Assembly (NCBI RefSeq): GCF_009741735.1
Contig: NZ_WHOH01000001.1
Span: 1,674,001 to 1,738,000 of the forward strand
DNA length: 64,000 nt
Reading direction: 5' to 3'
Source: Lentibacillus sp. JNUCC-1
GTDB taxonomy: Bacteria; Bacillota; Bacilli; Bacillales; Amphibacillaceae
Shown here: positions 24,252 to 34,432 of the stretch, in pieces
How the letters are laid out: each line of letters starts with the position of its first letter
How positions within the stretch are numbered: the first letter of the stretch is position 1
Made by a program: the position numbers and the translations under genes
The notes under the pieces: generated by a model
Told to the model about the DNA's origin: nothing
The model's input: only the letters and a program-made list of their open reading frames with translations
The model's database searches: none

Positions 24252-25660
24252 TTATCGTTTTCTAACGGTGAAGTTGTCGCTCAGCAATGCCCAGTTCTGA
24301 GGGTAGGGGTAGCCTAGGGCCCAGTAACTGACACCGCGGAGGTTGTAATCTTTAATGAGGTTGAACTTAGCTTGAGCGCTGCGGGCATCTTCAAACCAGA
24401 CTTCATGTCCGCGGCCCTGTTCGTCTGTATAGCGGAAATACGGTGATTGGGCGGTGGTGTCATATTGAATGACGGCACCGTATTTGACGGCACGCCGGAG
24501 GGCCTCCTGGGGGCTGAATGTTTCAGCTTCCTGCCCTGTTCATGGGGAATCAGCCAATCTCTGGCGTACGTCTGGAATCCGAGCATGATTTTTTCCGGAG
24601 GCATCACGGATAACGTATATTCAACCACACGCCTCATTTGATTGATCGGTGAGATGGCCTGTGGCGGGCCAAGACGATAGCCCCATTCATACGTCATCAG
24701 TATGACGAAATCGGCAATGCGGCCATGTGCAGCGTAATCATGCGCTTCATACAGCAAGCCGGGTTGGGTGCTGCTTGTTTTTGGTGCCACAGCTGTTGAG
24801 ACAAAGTAGCCTTTTGGATGCAGCCGGTCGACGGCCAGCTGAAGAAATGCGTTGTATCGCTCACGGTCTTCGGGCAGGACATTTTCAAAATCAATGTTTA
24901 ACCCTTCGTAGCCTTTTTCATCCATGACTTTAAGGATATTGTCTAATGTTTTGTCACGGATCTCAGGCGTTGCCAAGATGGTATGCGCAACATTGGAGCC
25001 CGCTGCAGATGACGTGAAATTTGTAATAGCCATCATCGGTACGACATTTTTTGCCCTGGCAGCAGAAATGAGGGGCTCATCTTCAACAGGGGTTAAGTTT
25101 CCGTCCTCCCCAACCAAATACGCGAATGGGCTTAAGTACGTGAGCAGATTGCCGACCTTTTGAATGGAATTGACTGCTTCTTCTGCAGGCTGATACGTAT
25201 AAGCATTCACTTCGATGACCGGCTTGGGTCTCGGAATCACGAGCTGTGTGCCCGGATAAATCAAATTCACATTTTGGATCTGATTTTCAGTGACCAGCGC
25301 CTGAACTGAGACGCCATACTGATTGGCGATTTGCCCTAACGTCTCTCCAGGCTGAACGGTGTGTACAATCGGCGGAATGAACAGTTTGGTACCCACCTGC
25401 AACTGATTCGGATTGGCCAGCTGGTTGACCTGCACAAGGGTGGCCAGCGGTACCCCGTATTGCTGTGAGATCGTCCATAGCGTGTCCCCGCTTTTTACCG
25501 TGTGGACGGTGCCGGGGACAGGAACGACCAGCGACTGCCCTGGGACCAATTGATTGGGGTTGGGCAATTCATTTAATTGGGCCATCGCATTGATATCCAC
25601 TTGGTAACGCCCCGCGATTTGCCATAGCGACTCACCGTTCCCAACAACATGTATAAGCAC
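24252..25660 (-). pseudogene. LysM / GH18 spore-cortex type glucosaminidase (SleL/YaaH-like), one frameshift
   Basis: Predicted peptidoglycan N-acetylglucosaminidase, of the SleL group acting on germinating spore cortex. Three LysM repeats fill residues 1-150 (for example VHTVKSGDTLWTISQQYGVP and VHTVQPGETLGQIANQYGV). The GH18 barrel follows, with the active-site strand GLNIDFENV. The frame fails at PHEQG near 24536. The next frame continues QEAETFSPQEALRRAVKYGA to WALGYPYPQNWALLSDNF and stops at 24252. Adding one G to the GGG (plus-strand CCC 24534-24536) restores a protein of about 470 residues. GGAGGAG before GTG 25660 fixes the start. The lesion is probably a sequencing error. Confidence 0.85.
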
Positions 25661-25842
25661 GATTATCTCCTCCAATACTGTCTCTACTATATGCAAAAAC
25701 GCGTGATATGTGTCCGGTGTTCGGAGGAGATAAACGCATTGGTCCACTTCATGAACATCTGGTGACATTTTGCCAAGTGTGATTGAATGAGCGATAAACA
25801 TGCTATACTATTAAGGTGAAATCCAAACTGAGGTGATGTTTA

Positions 25843-26379
25843 GTGAAGCTGAAAAGTTTGACCGTTATCATGCTTTTAACCGTTCTGCTCGCCGCTTGCG
25901 GAAACAGTGGTAATGAAGACGCAGCCCCGGCAGACAACAATGAGCCTGAAGATATAAAAACATTGGTGAATGATTACAGCACCGGTGATTATACGGATGT
26001 ACAGGCATCGATCACATCGGAAAAATTAGTCGTAACTGACAGCGATGAGAACGAAACAGCGTATGATTTGCCTGATGATGAGTTCTTTGTATCTGTTGCA
26101 CCGTTCATCAATCAAACCCACCCATGCTTCGACCACAGCTTGACCGGCTGTCAGGGCGAGCTTGTGAATAAGGATATTGACGTGGTCATTGAAGATATGG
26201 ACGGTAATGTCATTGTGGACAAAACGATGACAACACCAGAGAACGGCTTCCTCGACTTCTGGCTGCCGCGTGACGAGACCTTCCGCGTGCAGTTCTCCCA
26301 TGACGGTAAGACAGTGGAGTCAGAGCTCTCTACTAATGAAGAAGACGGGACATGTGTGACAGATCTACAGATGACCTAA
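25843..26379 (+). CDS. cueP: CueP-family copper-binding lipoprotein
   Basis: Extracytoplasmic copper-binding protein by family similarity (CueP is the periplasmic copper protein of Salmonella). The signal peptide ends in the lipobox LLAAC, with Cys19 as the lipidated residue, then an acidic linker. The diagnostic motif HPCFDHSLTGCQGEL (about 92-106) contains cysteines and histidines that bind copper, and another Cys lies near the C-terminus (DGTCVTDL). GTG 25843 follows TGAGGTGAT. It is a single gene with a strong terminator. No copper ATPase is adjacent. Confidence 0.85.
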   Translation: MKLKSLTVIMLLTVLLAACGNSGNEDAAPADNNEPEDIKTLVNDYSTGDYTDVQASITSEKLVVTDSDENETAYDLPDDEFFVSVAPFINQTHPCFDHSLTGCQGELVNKDIDVVIEDMDGNVIVDKTMTTPENGFLDFWLPRDETFRVQFSHDGKTVESELSTNEEDGTCVTDLQMT

Positions 26380-26388
26380 CAGATGATA

Positions 26389-26430
26389 AAAAGGCGCGCA
26401 GACCCTCCGAGGGGTTGCGCGCCTTTCTTA
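26389..26430. terminator. Bidirectional terminator after cueP
   Basis: AAGGCGCGCA and TGCGCGCCTT form a 10-bp stem with an inner CCTC/GAGG helix. T or A tracts lie on both sides. It is shared with the convergent TPR gene. Confidence 0.88.
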
Positions 26431-26432
26431 TT

Positions 26433-28525
26433 CTAACTAATACCGTTCATGAGCTCATATTGACGCAGTTTCAGCTTAAACAATGTGAGCGGGTCCCGAT
26501 AGACTTCAGGATTCTCTTCCATTTTATGCAGCGCACTCTCGTGTGCTTCTTTATTCACCTGCACCTGCTCCGTCTCACGTTTCAATTCATCTAATGGATT
26601 CGATAGAAATTCTCGAATATCCCACTCTATTGATCCCTCGAATAACTCCAGCTGCTGTGTGAAAGGTGCAACGATCTCTTTTGCGGTTTCACTGTAATCG
26701 GCCTGCTCAATATAGTTTTTATATTTGCTGTGAAGCATGTCGTTGTTTTTGGAAATGGAGTGGAACACCTTTCCTGCACTTTTTAATAACAATTGTGAAG
26801 GGGTGTTGCGCAAAATTGTTATATTTCCCGTATTTACCAAACTCCGTGACATTCGGTCCAAATCACGCTGCCAATCCTCCAGCACCCTAAAGTCGCACTG
26901 CAGGGCAATCTTCTCTTCATTAAATTGCTGATTGATCTGCGCGCTAAATTCATTGCATGTCGCCTGACTGTCCTGAAATTCGCCTTTGCAATACTCAATC
27001 CATCGCTGAACCGCATCTTTTAGATGGTTTTTGGTGAAATGCCTCAAATAAAGCGCCACCTGTTTGTTCATTTCGGCATTGAGCTCTTCATGAAGGGTTG
27101 AAAAGTTGCTGTCTTCTTTAATGTACTCAGAACAGCTTTGCAGCCGCTTAGGAATCTCGCGCATCATTTTTTGAGTCAACGATTCTTTGAAACTGCGGAA
27201 TGAATCTGTGATATGTTCTGTCAGATCCGTTTCCATTTCGCCTACTTGATTATGGGTGTCACTCAACCTCGCCAGCAGCGTTTCATGCCATTCGATTTCT
27301 TCCTGGATGCCTTTTTCCAGTTCTGTCTTTTGCTCCAGCAGAAACGCTATCGAGGTTTTAATCAGCTCCCGAATTCGTAACGGGCTTGATGCCTCAATCG
27401 AGCTTTCCCTCAGCATTGGGTCTGTAACTTCAGATAAAGCTTGCTGTAAACCTTCTTTCTGAGCCCACATCTGGATGGAATCGAATAGCGCAATCCCGTC
27501 TTTTCTGCCAGTTTCATTTGAACTGGATGTCTCAAACTGAAATTCGGCTTGGCGTACCAACGCGTCATTAAGTTTGGAAGAAAATGTTTCATTCCAAGCC
27601 AGAGCAGCAGTCGACGACACCAAAGCAGCTGATTCAGAGGTTATGTTTAACCAGTTCTGTAAATGGTCGGGCATTAAATCGGAAATCTCTCTGATCAGAA
27701 ACCGTCCGCTGACCATATCCAAGTACGCTTCTTGGTACAGGGCCGGGAGTTTTCGCCAATCGTGAATGGTTTGATCCTGATACGTCAAAAGCAGCTGATT
27801 CATAACCCGCAGCCATTCCAAATAATAGCCAGTTGGCTGGTAACTGCTCCACAATACAGTCGTAAAATCTTCAAACCGCTCATGATCAATGTGCAAGAGA
27901 CTTTCCAGCACATCATTAAAATAACGTGGTTCGTAATGCGCGGTTAAACCTTTCTCAACATACCCTGACAAAACATCAAACCAGGAGGGCGATTGTGTAC
28001 GCAGCGCCTCGCCTACCGCTAATTCGACGGCATTGTCCCAATCGCTGATGCTTTCTAAATAAGTCTGAGCGACCTGTGTGACATCAGAATAATCCGGATT
28101 CAACTCAACAGCTTCCTTAATCGTGCGCACAGCTTTTTCTGGTTTGCCTTGTTGGACATACAAAGAAAAAAGCTGTAATAACACTTCAGACTTTAACATA
28201 AGAGATGTGGTCTCGACGCGGTTATAAATCCCTCAGCGTCTTCCAGCAACCCCATTTCCATGTGTGCATCTGCTATGTTTTTCTGTGCCCACGGCAAAAA
28301 CGCCTCATCTAGAGGCTGCTGCCATTTAAATATAGCGGCCTCGTAATCATGATACATATAATAGATTTCACCTTGTGCGAAGCGAATAGACGATAATTCA
28401 GGAAGTTGCTGCTGCATTTCCTCTATATACATGTTACCCAACTTTTCAATTGGATGGCCTTGCTGGTTATCATCAATGATCGTTTGATAATAGGACTTCT
28501 TGATGCATGCATGCTCTGTAATCAT
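26433..28525 (-). pseudogene. TPR and coiled-coil protein, one frameshift
   Basis: Cytoplasmic TPR-type protein of about 697 residues after correction; I cannot assign a function. The upstream frame (to about 28230) has TPR-like helices (RFAQGEIYYMYHDYEAAIFK, then WAQKNIADAHMEMGLLEDAE). The downstream frame continues IYNRVETTSLMLKSEVLLQL and FSLYVQQGKPEKAVRTIKEA. A long helical part follows. One extra G in the run at 28230-28232 (GAGGGATTT to GAGGGGATTT) joins the two exactly. I see no P-loop, so any kinship with TPR-GTPases is not supported. Start choices at 28531 and 28525 are weak; GGGGATG precedes the latter. Confidence 0.72.
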
Positions 28526-28633
28526 GATCATCCCCAAATCATAATGTATAATCTGATCATATCTATATACCCTGAAATCATCAATTATAACACTTTTAAA
28601 CAAAAGCGGAAACGCCTTGCTAACCACCGAAAA

Positions 28634-28688
28634 TCATAAGCAAGAACGCGTAGTGGCGGTCTTTGCCACGAAACGTTATTGCTTATGA
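28634..28688. repeat. Imperfect palindrome with GTGGC-GGTCTTT-GCCAC apex
   Basis: 24-base arms (TCATAAGCAAGAACGCGTAG then TGGC; complement 28665-28688) match at 20 positions around a 7-base loop GGTCTTT. The apex is nearly identical to that of the hairpin at 62274-62290. Confidence 0.7.
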
Positions 28689-28780
28689 CTCGAGGGGTAG
28701 GCGTTGGAGCTGGACGTGGCGCCCTTGGCAATGTTTATCAACACTCGGATACTATATAATTTCCTAAGCAATGAAAAAAT

Positions 28781-28820
28781 GGGGCCAGTCGCCGGGCCTT
28801 TTAGCCCGGGGACTGGCCCC
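28781..28820. terminator. GC-rich terminator hairpin of psuG
   Basis: GGGGCCAGTC and GACTGGCCCC frame an inner GCCGGGC/GCCCGG stem with TTTTA loop. It lies just after the psuG stop codon on the minus strand. Confidence 0.75.
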
Positions 28821-28827
28821 CGCTGTC

Positions 28828-29742
28828 TTATTTCAACTGATTCAATTGCACGGCGAGTTGGGCGCCGACTGTGGCATTGTGTTTGACGAGTGCGATGTTC
28901 GCTTCCAGACTTTTGCCATCTGTGAGGTCTTTTACCTTGGTAAGCAAGAATGGCGTGACATCCTTACCAATTATGCCATTAGCATGGGCCTCCTGAAGGG
29001 CGCGGTTAATGACATCTGTAATCTCAGCTTCAGGCATAGCGTGTTCTTCCGGAATCGGGTTGGCGATTACCGCTCCACCAGTCAGGTTGAGATCGGCTTT
29101 CGTTTTCAATGTGCCGGCAATCGTCTCGATATCATCAGCCCGGACATTTACAGAAAACGGGCTTGTCCGTGTGTAAAAGGCCGGCAGCACATCTGTCTTG
29201 TAGCCAAACACTGGCACCCCTTTGGTTTCGAGATATTCAAGTGTCAGGCCGAGGTCAAGGATCGACTTGGCGCCGGCGCAAACGACAGCAACATTGGTCT
29301 GAGCAAGTTCTTCCAGATCAGCCGAAATATCCATCGACGTCTCGGCACCGCGATGCACACCGCCAATTCCACCAGTGGCGAAAATACGGATACCAGCAAG
29401 ATCAGCACAAATCATAGTTGCAGCAACGGTGGTAGCGCCAGTCTGTTTGGTGGCAAGTAAATACGGCAGGTCGCGGCGGGATGCTTTGGCTGCGTCAGTG
29501 CTGTTGCCGAGCAATTCCAGTTCATCATCTGAAAGACCGATTTTTATTTTGCCGTCCATTAGCGCGATCGTTGCTGGCACAGCACCTTCATCACGGATCA
29601 GCTGTTCCACTTCACGTGCGGTCTCAACGTTTTGCGGATACGGCATGCCGTGTGAAATGATCGTCGATTCCAGTGCTACAATAGGTTTGCCAGCGGCCTG
29701 TGCGTCTTGGACTTCTTGGGAAAAAACAAGGTATTGATTCAT
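28828..29742 (-). CDS. psuG: Pseudouridine-5'-phosphate glycosidase PsuG
   Basis: Cleaves the C-glycosidic bond of pseudouridine 5'-phosphate to uracil and ribose 5-phosphate. The 304-residue protein is full length. Conserved blocks are visible: [56 protein letters not shown] and the active-site [20 protein letters not shown]. Asn/Asp metal ligands of the family fall within these. It directly follows psuK on the same strand; the psuK stop and psuG start almost touch, indicating one transcript and coupled translation. Pathway order is kinase first, then glycosidase. Confidence 0.95.
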   Translation of the reverse strand: MNQYLVFSQEVQDAQAAGKPIVALESTIISHGMPYPQNVETAREVEQLIRDEGAVPATIALMDGKIKIGLSDDELELLGNSTDAAKASRRDLPYLLATKQTGATTVAATMICADLAGIRIFATGGIGGVHRGAETSMDISADLEELAQTNVAVVCAGAKSILDLGLTLEYLETKGVPVFGYKTDVLPAFYTRTSPFSVNVRADDIETIAGTLKTKADLNLTGGAVIANPIPEEHAMPEAEITDVINRALQEAHANGIIGKDVTPFLLTKVKDLTDGKSLEANIALVKHNATVGAQLAVQLNQLK

Positions 29743-30861
29743 TTAAAATGCCTCCATGTCTGTTTGTAATTGTGTTTCAGTTAAATCAGGTCTGACTGTA
29801 TGCGGTGATTGTAGAGTTTTCGTTGCATTCATGATACCGGCTTGGCCGATCTTCTTTAAAGGAAAACCTTTGAGCCAGCCATAGATCAAAGCAGCTGAAA
29901 AAGCATCCCCTGACCCGGTCACGTCAGCAATCGTTTCAGGGTCCATGGCAGGAACATGCTGGACGGGGTCCGTTTGACTGCCAAGCATCGCCCCTTTTTC
30001 CCCACGAGTCACGACAATGTGCTCCAGACCGGTGCTGATCCACTTCTCAACGATCCGCTCCCAGTCCTGATCATTCTCAATGATTTCATTGAAAAAGGCT
30101 TCTGACTCATCCCGGTTCGTAATCAGCCAAGTCACTCCGGTCAAATCCGCCGGGAGCCGAGCCATCTTAGGCGCCGAAACACCAATAAGAATCAGCGGAA
30201 TTCCCTGTTGTTTAGCCATGTGTATCAACGCTTCGAGCGTCTCTTTAGGACAGTTCAAATCAGCGATGATGCACCCGGCGTGCGTAATGAGCGATTTCTG
30301 ACTCTCAAGCCACTCTGGTGTCAGCGTATCGTACACATCCATATCGGCAAACGCAATCGCCATCTCCCCCGTCTCATCAAGCACAGCGGTATATGTCCCA
30401 GTATTCACACCAGGCATATAAGCGACATGCTCCAGATTCATGTACGGTGCAGAGTCTTGCGCGATCGCTGTCCAGTCCGCATCACGCCCAGCCGCGGTCA
30501 AAAGCGAGACATCCTGCCCGAGCCGTCCCAGGTTTTCCGCGATATTCCTGGCGACGCCCCCAGCATTTTGCGTAGATCGGACCGGATTCGAAGTCCCCTG
30601 CTGCAGCGGTCCTTTCCCGTAAAACTTACGGTCCACATTCGCCCCGCCAATACATACGATCTGGCGCGGTTCGTTTAAAACGTAAGCCTTTCCTTTGATA
30701 TACCCTTTTTTAATCATACCGGAAATGAGATTCGCCACCGCCGGGCGTGAGCGGTTCAGCTTGTCCGCCAAAACCTGCTGGGAGATATATGGGTCGTTTT
30801 TAATAAGATCATAAATTTGCTGTTCATTCGGCGACATCGCATGCCATTTATTATCTGTCAT
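29743..30861 (-). CDS. psuK: PfkB-family pseudouridine kinase with N-terminal winged-helix domain
   Basis: Phosphorylates pseudouridine for cleavage by PsuG. Residues 1-65 form a winged helix-turn-helix (MSPNEQQIYDLIKNDPYISQ, then QVLADKLNRSRPAVANLISG). The PfkB ribokinase fold follows, with motif QNAGGVARNIAENLGRLG near residue 98 and the C-terminal anion-hole motif DVTGSGDAFSAAL near 315-327. The fused HTH is typical of Bacillus YeiC/PsuK-like proteins and could provide autoregulation. GGAGG before ATG 30861. It forms an operon with psuG. Confidence 0.9.
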   Translation of the reverse strand: MTDNKWHAMSPNEQQIYDLIKNDPYISQQVLADKLNRSRPAVANLISGMIKKGYIKGKAYVLNEPRQIVCIGGANVDRKFYGKGPLQQGTSNPVRSTQNAGGVARNIAENLGRLGQDVSLLTAAGRDADWTAIAQDSAPYMNLEHVAYMPGVNTGTYTAVLDETGEMAIAFADMDVYDTLTPEWLESQKSLITHAGCIIADLNCPKETLEALIHMAKQQGIPLILIGVSAPKMARLPADLTGVTWLITNRDESEAFFNEIIENDQDWERIVEKWISTGLEHIVVTRGEKGAMLGSQTDPVQHVPAMDPETIADVTGSGDAFSAALIYGWLKGFPLKKIGQAGIMNATKTLQSPHTVRPDLTETQLQTDMEAF

Positions 30862-31060
30862 GAGAGCACCTCCTTTGCAAATGCATTTTCATTACTTTTG
30901 TTTGGTTTTTAAACTTATGTTTATATTTTACATCTGCTAAGCTCATCGGTCAACCGCTTACACTAATTTTTTTTACAAAGTTAGTTCTATAGTCCCGTTT
31001 AGAGTATGGCAAAACGGGCTATACTATAAATACGAATCTCCCCCTATAATATATTTGGAT
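30862..31060. other. psuK upstream region with a symmetrical element
   Basis: There is no gene. An inverted repeat TAGTCCCGTTT / AAAACGGGCTA lies at about 30991-31021, and TATACTATAAA and TATAAT are promoter-like AT blocks further right. They would drive a short plus-strand RNA that ends at the hairpin beginning 31061. Confidence 0.4.
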
Positions 31061-31095
31061 AAGACAGCCGGTTGTGCCGGCTGTCTTGTTTTTTT
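31061..31095 (+). terminator. Strong terminator upstream of the GNAT gene
   Basis: AAGACAGCCGG and CCGGCTGTCTT form an 11-bp perfect stem around TTGTG, followed by GTTTTTTT. No plus-strand gene precedes it, so it ends a short RNA or acts as an attenuator for the acetyltransferase gene. Confidence 0.85.
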
Positions 31096-31165
31096 GAAGA
31101 ATTGTTCCCTTATGGCCCGCCTATGATATGATATTCAGGAGTACGCTTAGCTTGGGGGGTTCTTA

Positions 31166-31708
31166 ATGTTTAATGAAAAAATCGATGAAAATATTACACT
31201 GCGCATGTTTCGTGCCGACGAGGCTGAAGCGCTATTCCAGCTCGTGGATGGCTCTCGCACCCATTTACGTGCATGGCTGCCGTGGGTCGATGACATTACC
31301 GGTCCGGAAGTCTATAATTCTTTTATAAAAAATACATTTGATCAGTACAACAATCGTGAAGGGTTAACAGCCGGTATTTTTTATAATGGAGAGCTGGTCG
31401 GTGTGGCAGGATTTAATGCGCTTGACTGGCGTAATAACATCGCCAAAATCGGTTACTGGCTCGGAGCATCCTGGCAGGGGCGTGGTATTGTGACTAAGGT
31501 GGTCATGAGGCTGATTGATCATGCCTTTTACGACCTGGGCATGAACCGTATAGACATCCGTGCGGCAGTCGGCAACACAAAGAGCCGCGCCATTCCCGAA
31601 CGACTCGGTTTTACTGAAGAAGGCCGGATCCGGGCTGGCGAATGGCTGTACGATCACTATGTCGACCATGTTGTATACGGCTTGTTGGCAGCAGAGTGGC
31701 GGGTATAG
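31166..31708 (+). CDS. RimJ/RimL-type GNAT N-acetyltransferase
   Basis: The 180-residue protein is a GNAT acetyltransferase, transferring acetyl from acetyl-CoA to an amino group. Visible features are the N-terminal LRMFRADEAEALFQLV, the strand GVAGFNALDW, the acetyl-CoA P-loop region IGYWLGASWQGRGIVTKVVM and the late motif NTKSRAIPERLGFTEEGRIR. This order fits the RimL/YdaF type that modifies ribosomal protein L7/L12 or related targets; its actual substrate is unknown. GGGGGG precedes ATG 31166. Confidence 0.88.
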   Translation: MFNEKIDENITLRMFRADEAEALFQLVDGSRTHLRAWLPWVDDITGPEVYNSFIKNTFDQYNNREGLTAGIFYNGELVGVAGFNALDWRNNIAKIGYWLGASWQGRGIVTKVVMRLIDHAFYDLGMNRIDIRAAVGNTKSRAIPERLGFTEEGRIRAGEWLYDHYVDHVVYGLLAAEWRV

Positions 31709-31783
31709 CGTTGTTTAGGAATCGAGTCCGGTAATGATAAGGGGGAACTGTTTCATATCGATTCACTAACATTCCACGATCGC

Positions 31784-31905
31784 ATATCGGCGTTCGAAGC
31801 AATATATCGGAAATTCCACACCCGATATCGGAAGTTTGAGAGCATATATCGGAAATCCCAGCGCGGATATCGGAAATTTTGACGATATATCGGAAATTCG
31901 ACCAA
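31784..31905. repeat. 20-21-bp tandem array with ATATCGGAAATT units
   Basis: Six units start ATATCGG at spacing 20, 21, 21, 21 and 20 bases: ATATCGGCGTTCGAAGCAAT, ATATCGGAAATTCCACACCC, ATATCGGAAGTTTGAGAGCA, ATATCGGAAATCCCAGCGCG, ATATCGGAAATTTTGACGAT and ATATCGGAAATTCGACC. It lies between two convergent genes. Confidence 0.85.
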
Positions 31906-31934
31906 AACGTCTCTCTTATCACTCTTTAACTACT

Positions 31935-31970
31935 AAAAAAGCCTGCACACCATGTGCAGGCTTTTTCTTA
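31935..31970. terminator. Bidirectional terminator
   Basis: AAAAAGCCTGCACA and TGTGCAGGCTTTTT form a perfect stem. It terminates the lipoprotein gene on the minus strand and the GNAT transcript on the plus strand. Confidence 0.9.
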
Positions 31971-32429
31971 TTCAATAATCTCGTTATACACTTGCCCTTC
32001 ATCATCTTCTATACCAATGATTTTCAGGCGCTTTTCATTTTTAATAAAAATAGACTTATATGCTTCGCGATCTCCATCTTTAAATAGGATGACGCGTTTG
32101 TTTGGGTTGTCTTCAACGACTTCAGATGTCAGACCATCGACATCTACTTCAGATTCGATTGTGCTGTATTCTTCCATTTGTGCAACCTCAGACTGTTCAC
32201 CGGTTTCCTCAGCATTTCCAGCGTTGTCCTCATTGGTGTCTTCCTCTGTACCTTCTGCCTGATCGCTACTGTTTCCTTCATTACCCATATCAGTATTTTC
32301 CTCAGTTTGGGCGTTGTTGTCTGCTGTCTGGTTATCCGCAGCGTCATTGTTGCCATTGTCATTTCCGGATTGGCAGGCCGCCAATGTCATAACAACAAAA
32401 AACAAAGCTCCCATTATAATTTGTTTCAT
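31968..32429 (-). CDS. Acidic lipoprotein of unknown function
   Basis: The 153-residue protein has a signal peptide with lipobox TLAACQ (Cys19). A low-complexity linker of Asp, Asn, Glu and Thr covers about 20-85, and a small C-terminal domain follows (TSEVVEDNPNKRVILFKDGD, then IFIKNEKRLKIIGIEDDEGQ). The strongly acidic linker fits a salt-tolerant bacterium. AAAGGAG is about 9 bases before ATG 32429; a longer open frame upstream is rejected. I do not recognise the C-terminal domain. Confidence 0.8.
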   Translation of the reverse strand: MKQIIMGALFFVVMTLAACQSGNDNGNNDAADNQTADNNAQTEENTDMGNEGNSSDQAEGTEEDTNEDNAGNAEETGEQSEVAQMEEYSTIESEVDVDGLTSEVVEDNPNKRVILFKDGDREAYKSIFIKNEKRLKIIGIEDDEGQVYNEIIE

Positions 32430-32528
32430 CGTTAAAAACTCCTTTTGATGTATGATAGTTCTAGTATAGCCCCCGTTTCTGAGAATTCGCTGAGAATCCG
32501 GAAAAACTTTTTTCAGCACACACCACAT

Positions 32529-34245
32529 CTACTGCATCTGAATCCGGTGCAGCTGGGCGAACACACCATCCCGGGCGAGCAGTTCTTTATGACTGCCTTC
32601 TTCTTCTATGCCTTCCTTGGTGACGACCATGATGCGATCGGCGTTTTTAATCGTGGCCAGCCTGTGCGCGATCACCAGAGTCGTCCGGTTTTTAGCGAGT
32701 TCATTCAGAGCCTTTTGGATGATCATTTCCGTTTCCGTATCCAGTGCCGATGTGGCCTCATCTAGGATCAGGATGGGCGGATTTTTCAAGAACATGCGGG
32801 CAATAGCGATACGCTGCTTTTGTCCGCCGGAAAGTTTCAGCCCTCGCTCGCCGACCTGTGTTTCGTAGCCATTTGGCAACTCTTGAATAAATCCTTCCAT
32901 GTGAGCCTGGCGAGCGGCATGTTCGATTTCTTCATCGGTTGCATCAAGTTTTCCATAAGCAATATTTTCGCGCAATGTCCCGGTGAATAAAAAGACGTCT
33001 TGCTGGACAATCCCGATCTGGCCGCGCAGGGAATGCTTGGTCATGTCACGAAGATCCAGGCCATCTATCGTAATCTTCCCTTCCTGTACATCATAAAACC
33101 TGGGGATTAAAGAACTGATCGTCGTTTTCCCTGCACCAGAAGGACCTACGAATGCGATCGTCTCTCCCGCCTTAATATGAAACGATATCTTTTCAAGGAC
33201 GGGCCGCTGGGTTTTTTCATAGCCGAATGTTACGTTGTGAAAGCCAATATTCCCGTCCAAATGGTCAACCACCTTGGCATCAGAACGATCCACCACCTCA
33301 GGCGCAGTGTCAATCATCTCTGTAAAGCGTTTAAATCCGGCCATTCCCTTAGGATACAGCTCAAGCAGCGCACTGATTTTTTCTATCGGTTTGAACAGGA
33401 CGTTCACAAATAACACGAACAGAACAAATTCGCCGTAGCTCAACTCACCGCTGAAACTGAGGTAAGCGCCAACTACGAGTACAAGCAGTGTCACGAGCCG
33501 CATGAGCATGTATATATTCGAATTCACAAAGGCCATGACCCTGTAAGCAATCAGCTTGGCCCGGCGGTAGCGGTAGTTATTGTCTGTAAAGCGGTCAATT
33601 TCAAAAGCTTCATTTGTAAATGACTGAACAACGCGCACACCGGAAACCGAATCTTCAACCCTGGCATTGACGTCTGCAATTTCACTATACATCGCACGCC
33701 ATGCCTTGCTCATCTTGATATTGCTGTAGGAGATCAGGAAAATCAGAATCGGTGCCGAGATGAGAATGATCAGGGCCAACTTAAAGTTAATCGAAAACAT
33801 AATGGCAAACGCCCCGAAGAAGGTCATCGCTGCTATGAACAGGTCTTCCGGCCCGTGATGGGCAAGCTCGCCAATGTCAAACAGGTCATTGGTAAAGCGA
33901 CTCATCACATGACCGGTTTTCGTATTGTCAAAATAACGGAATGACTGCTTCTGAACATGTTGAAACAGTTCCTCCCGCATATCAGTCTCAATATTGGTAC
34001 CTAATTTATGCCCCCCAATACGTTACAACATATTGCAAACCTGTGCTGAGCAAATAGACAATCAGAAGCAGCACACTCACCGTAATAATCAGATTCCACT
34101 CACTCTCTGGAATCAATTCATCAATAAACCACTGGACCGCCAAAGGGAAAAACAACTCGAAAATAGCAACGATCACTGCACTGGTGAAATCAATGATAAA
34201 CAACCGCCTGTGCGGGCGGTAATAGGAAAAAAATCGCTTAATCAT
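32529..34245 (-). pseudogene. ABC exporter with fused permease and ATPase domains, one frameshift
   Basis: Half-size multidrug/lipid-type exporter of about 571 residues. The first frame encodes KRFFSYYRPHRRLFIIDF through LQYVVTYWG and then stops. The second resumes HKLGTNIETDMREELFQHVQ, then completes six transmembrane helices and the nucleotide-binding domain: Walker A GPSGAGKTT, signature LSGGQKQR, Walker B ILILDEATSALD. The junction has a run of six G (plus-strand CCCCCC 34011-34016); five G restore the family sequence TYWGHKLG. This is the only break needing removal of a base. ATG 34245 is preceded by AAAGGA. It is probably functional in the living cell. Confidence 0.88.
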
Positions 34246-34432
34246 AACTGCGGACACGTCCTTTTATGTGAAAAATGAAAGCTGTCATAAAGTCGATTAT
34301 AGATTTATTCGCAGCAAGCGGCAAGATTGATGCTTGTCCTGAAACTTTAAGGATCTTTTCCCGCTCAAAAGGCAAGTTTGTCCACATCCACGCATACCAT
34401 TAAACAAGCTCACGTATAAGGAGGTGTTTAGC

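Noticed and set aside
31784..31905. CRISPR array
   Set aside because: The period is only 20-21 bp, with a 7-base constant core and no spacer-repeat structure.
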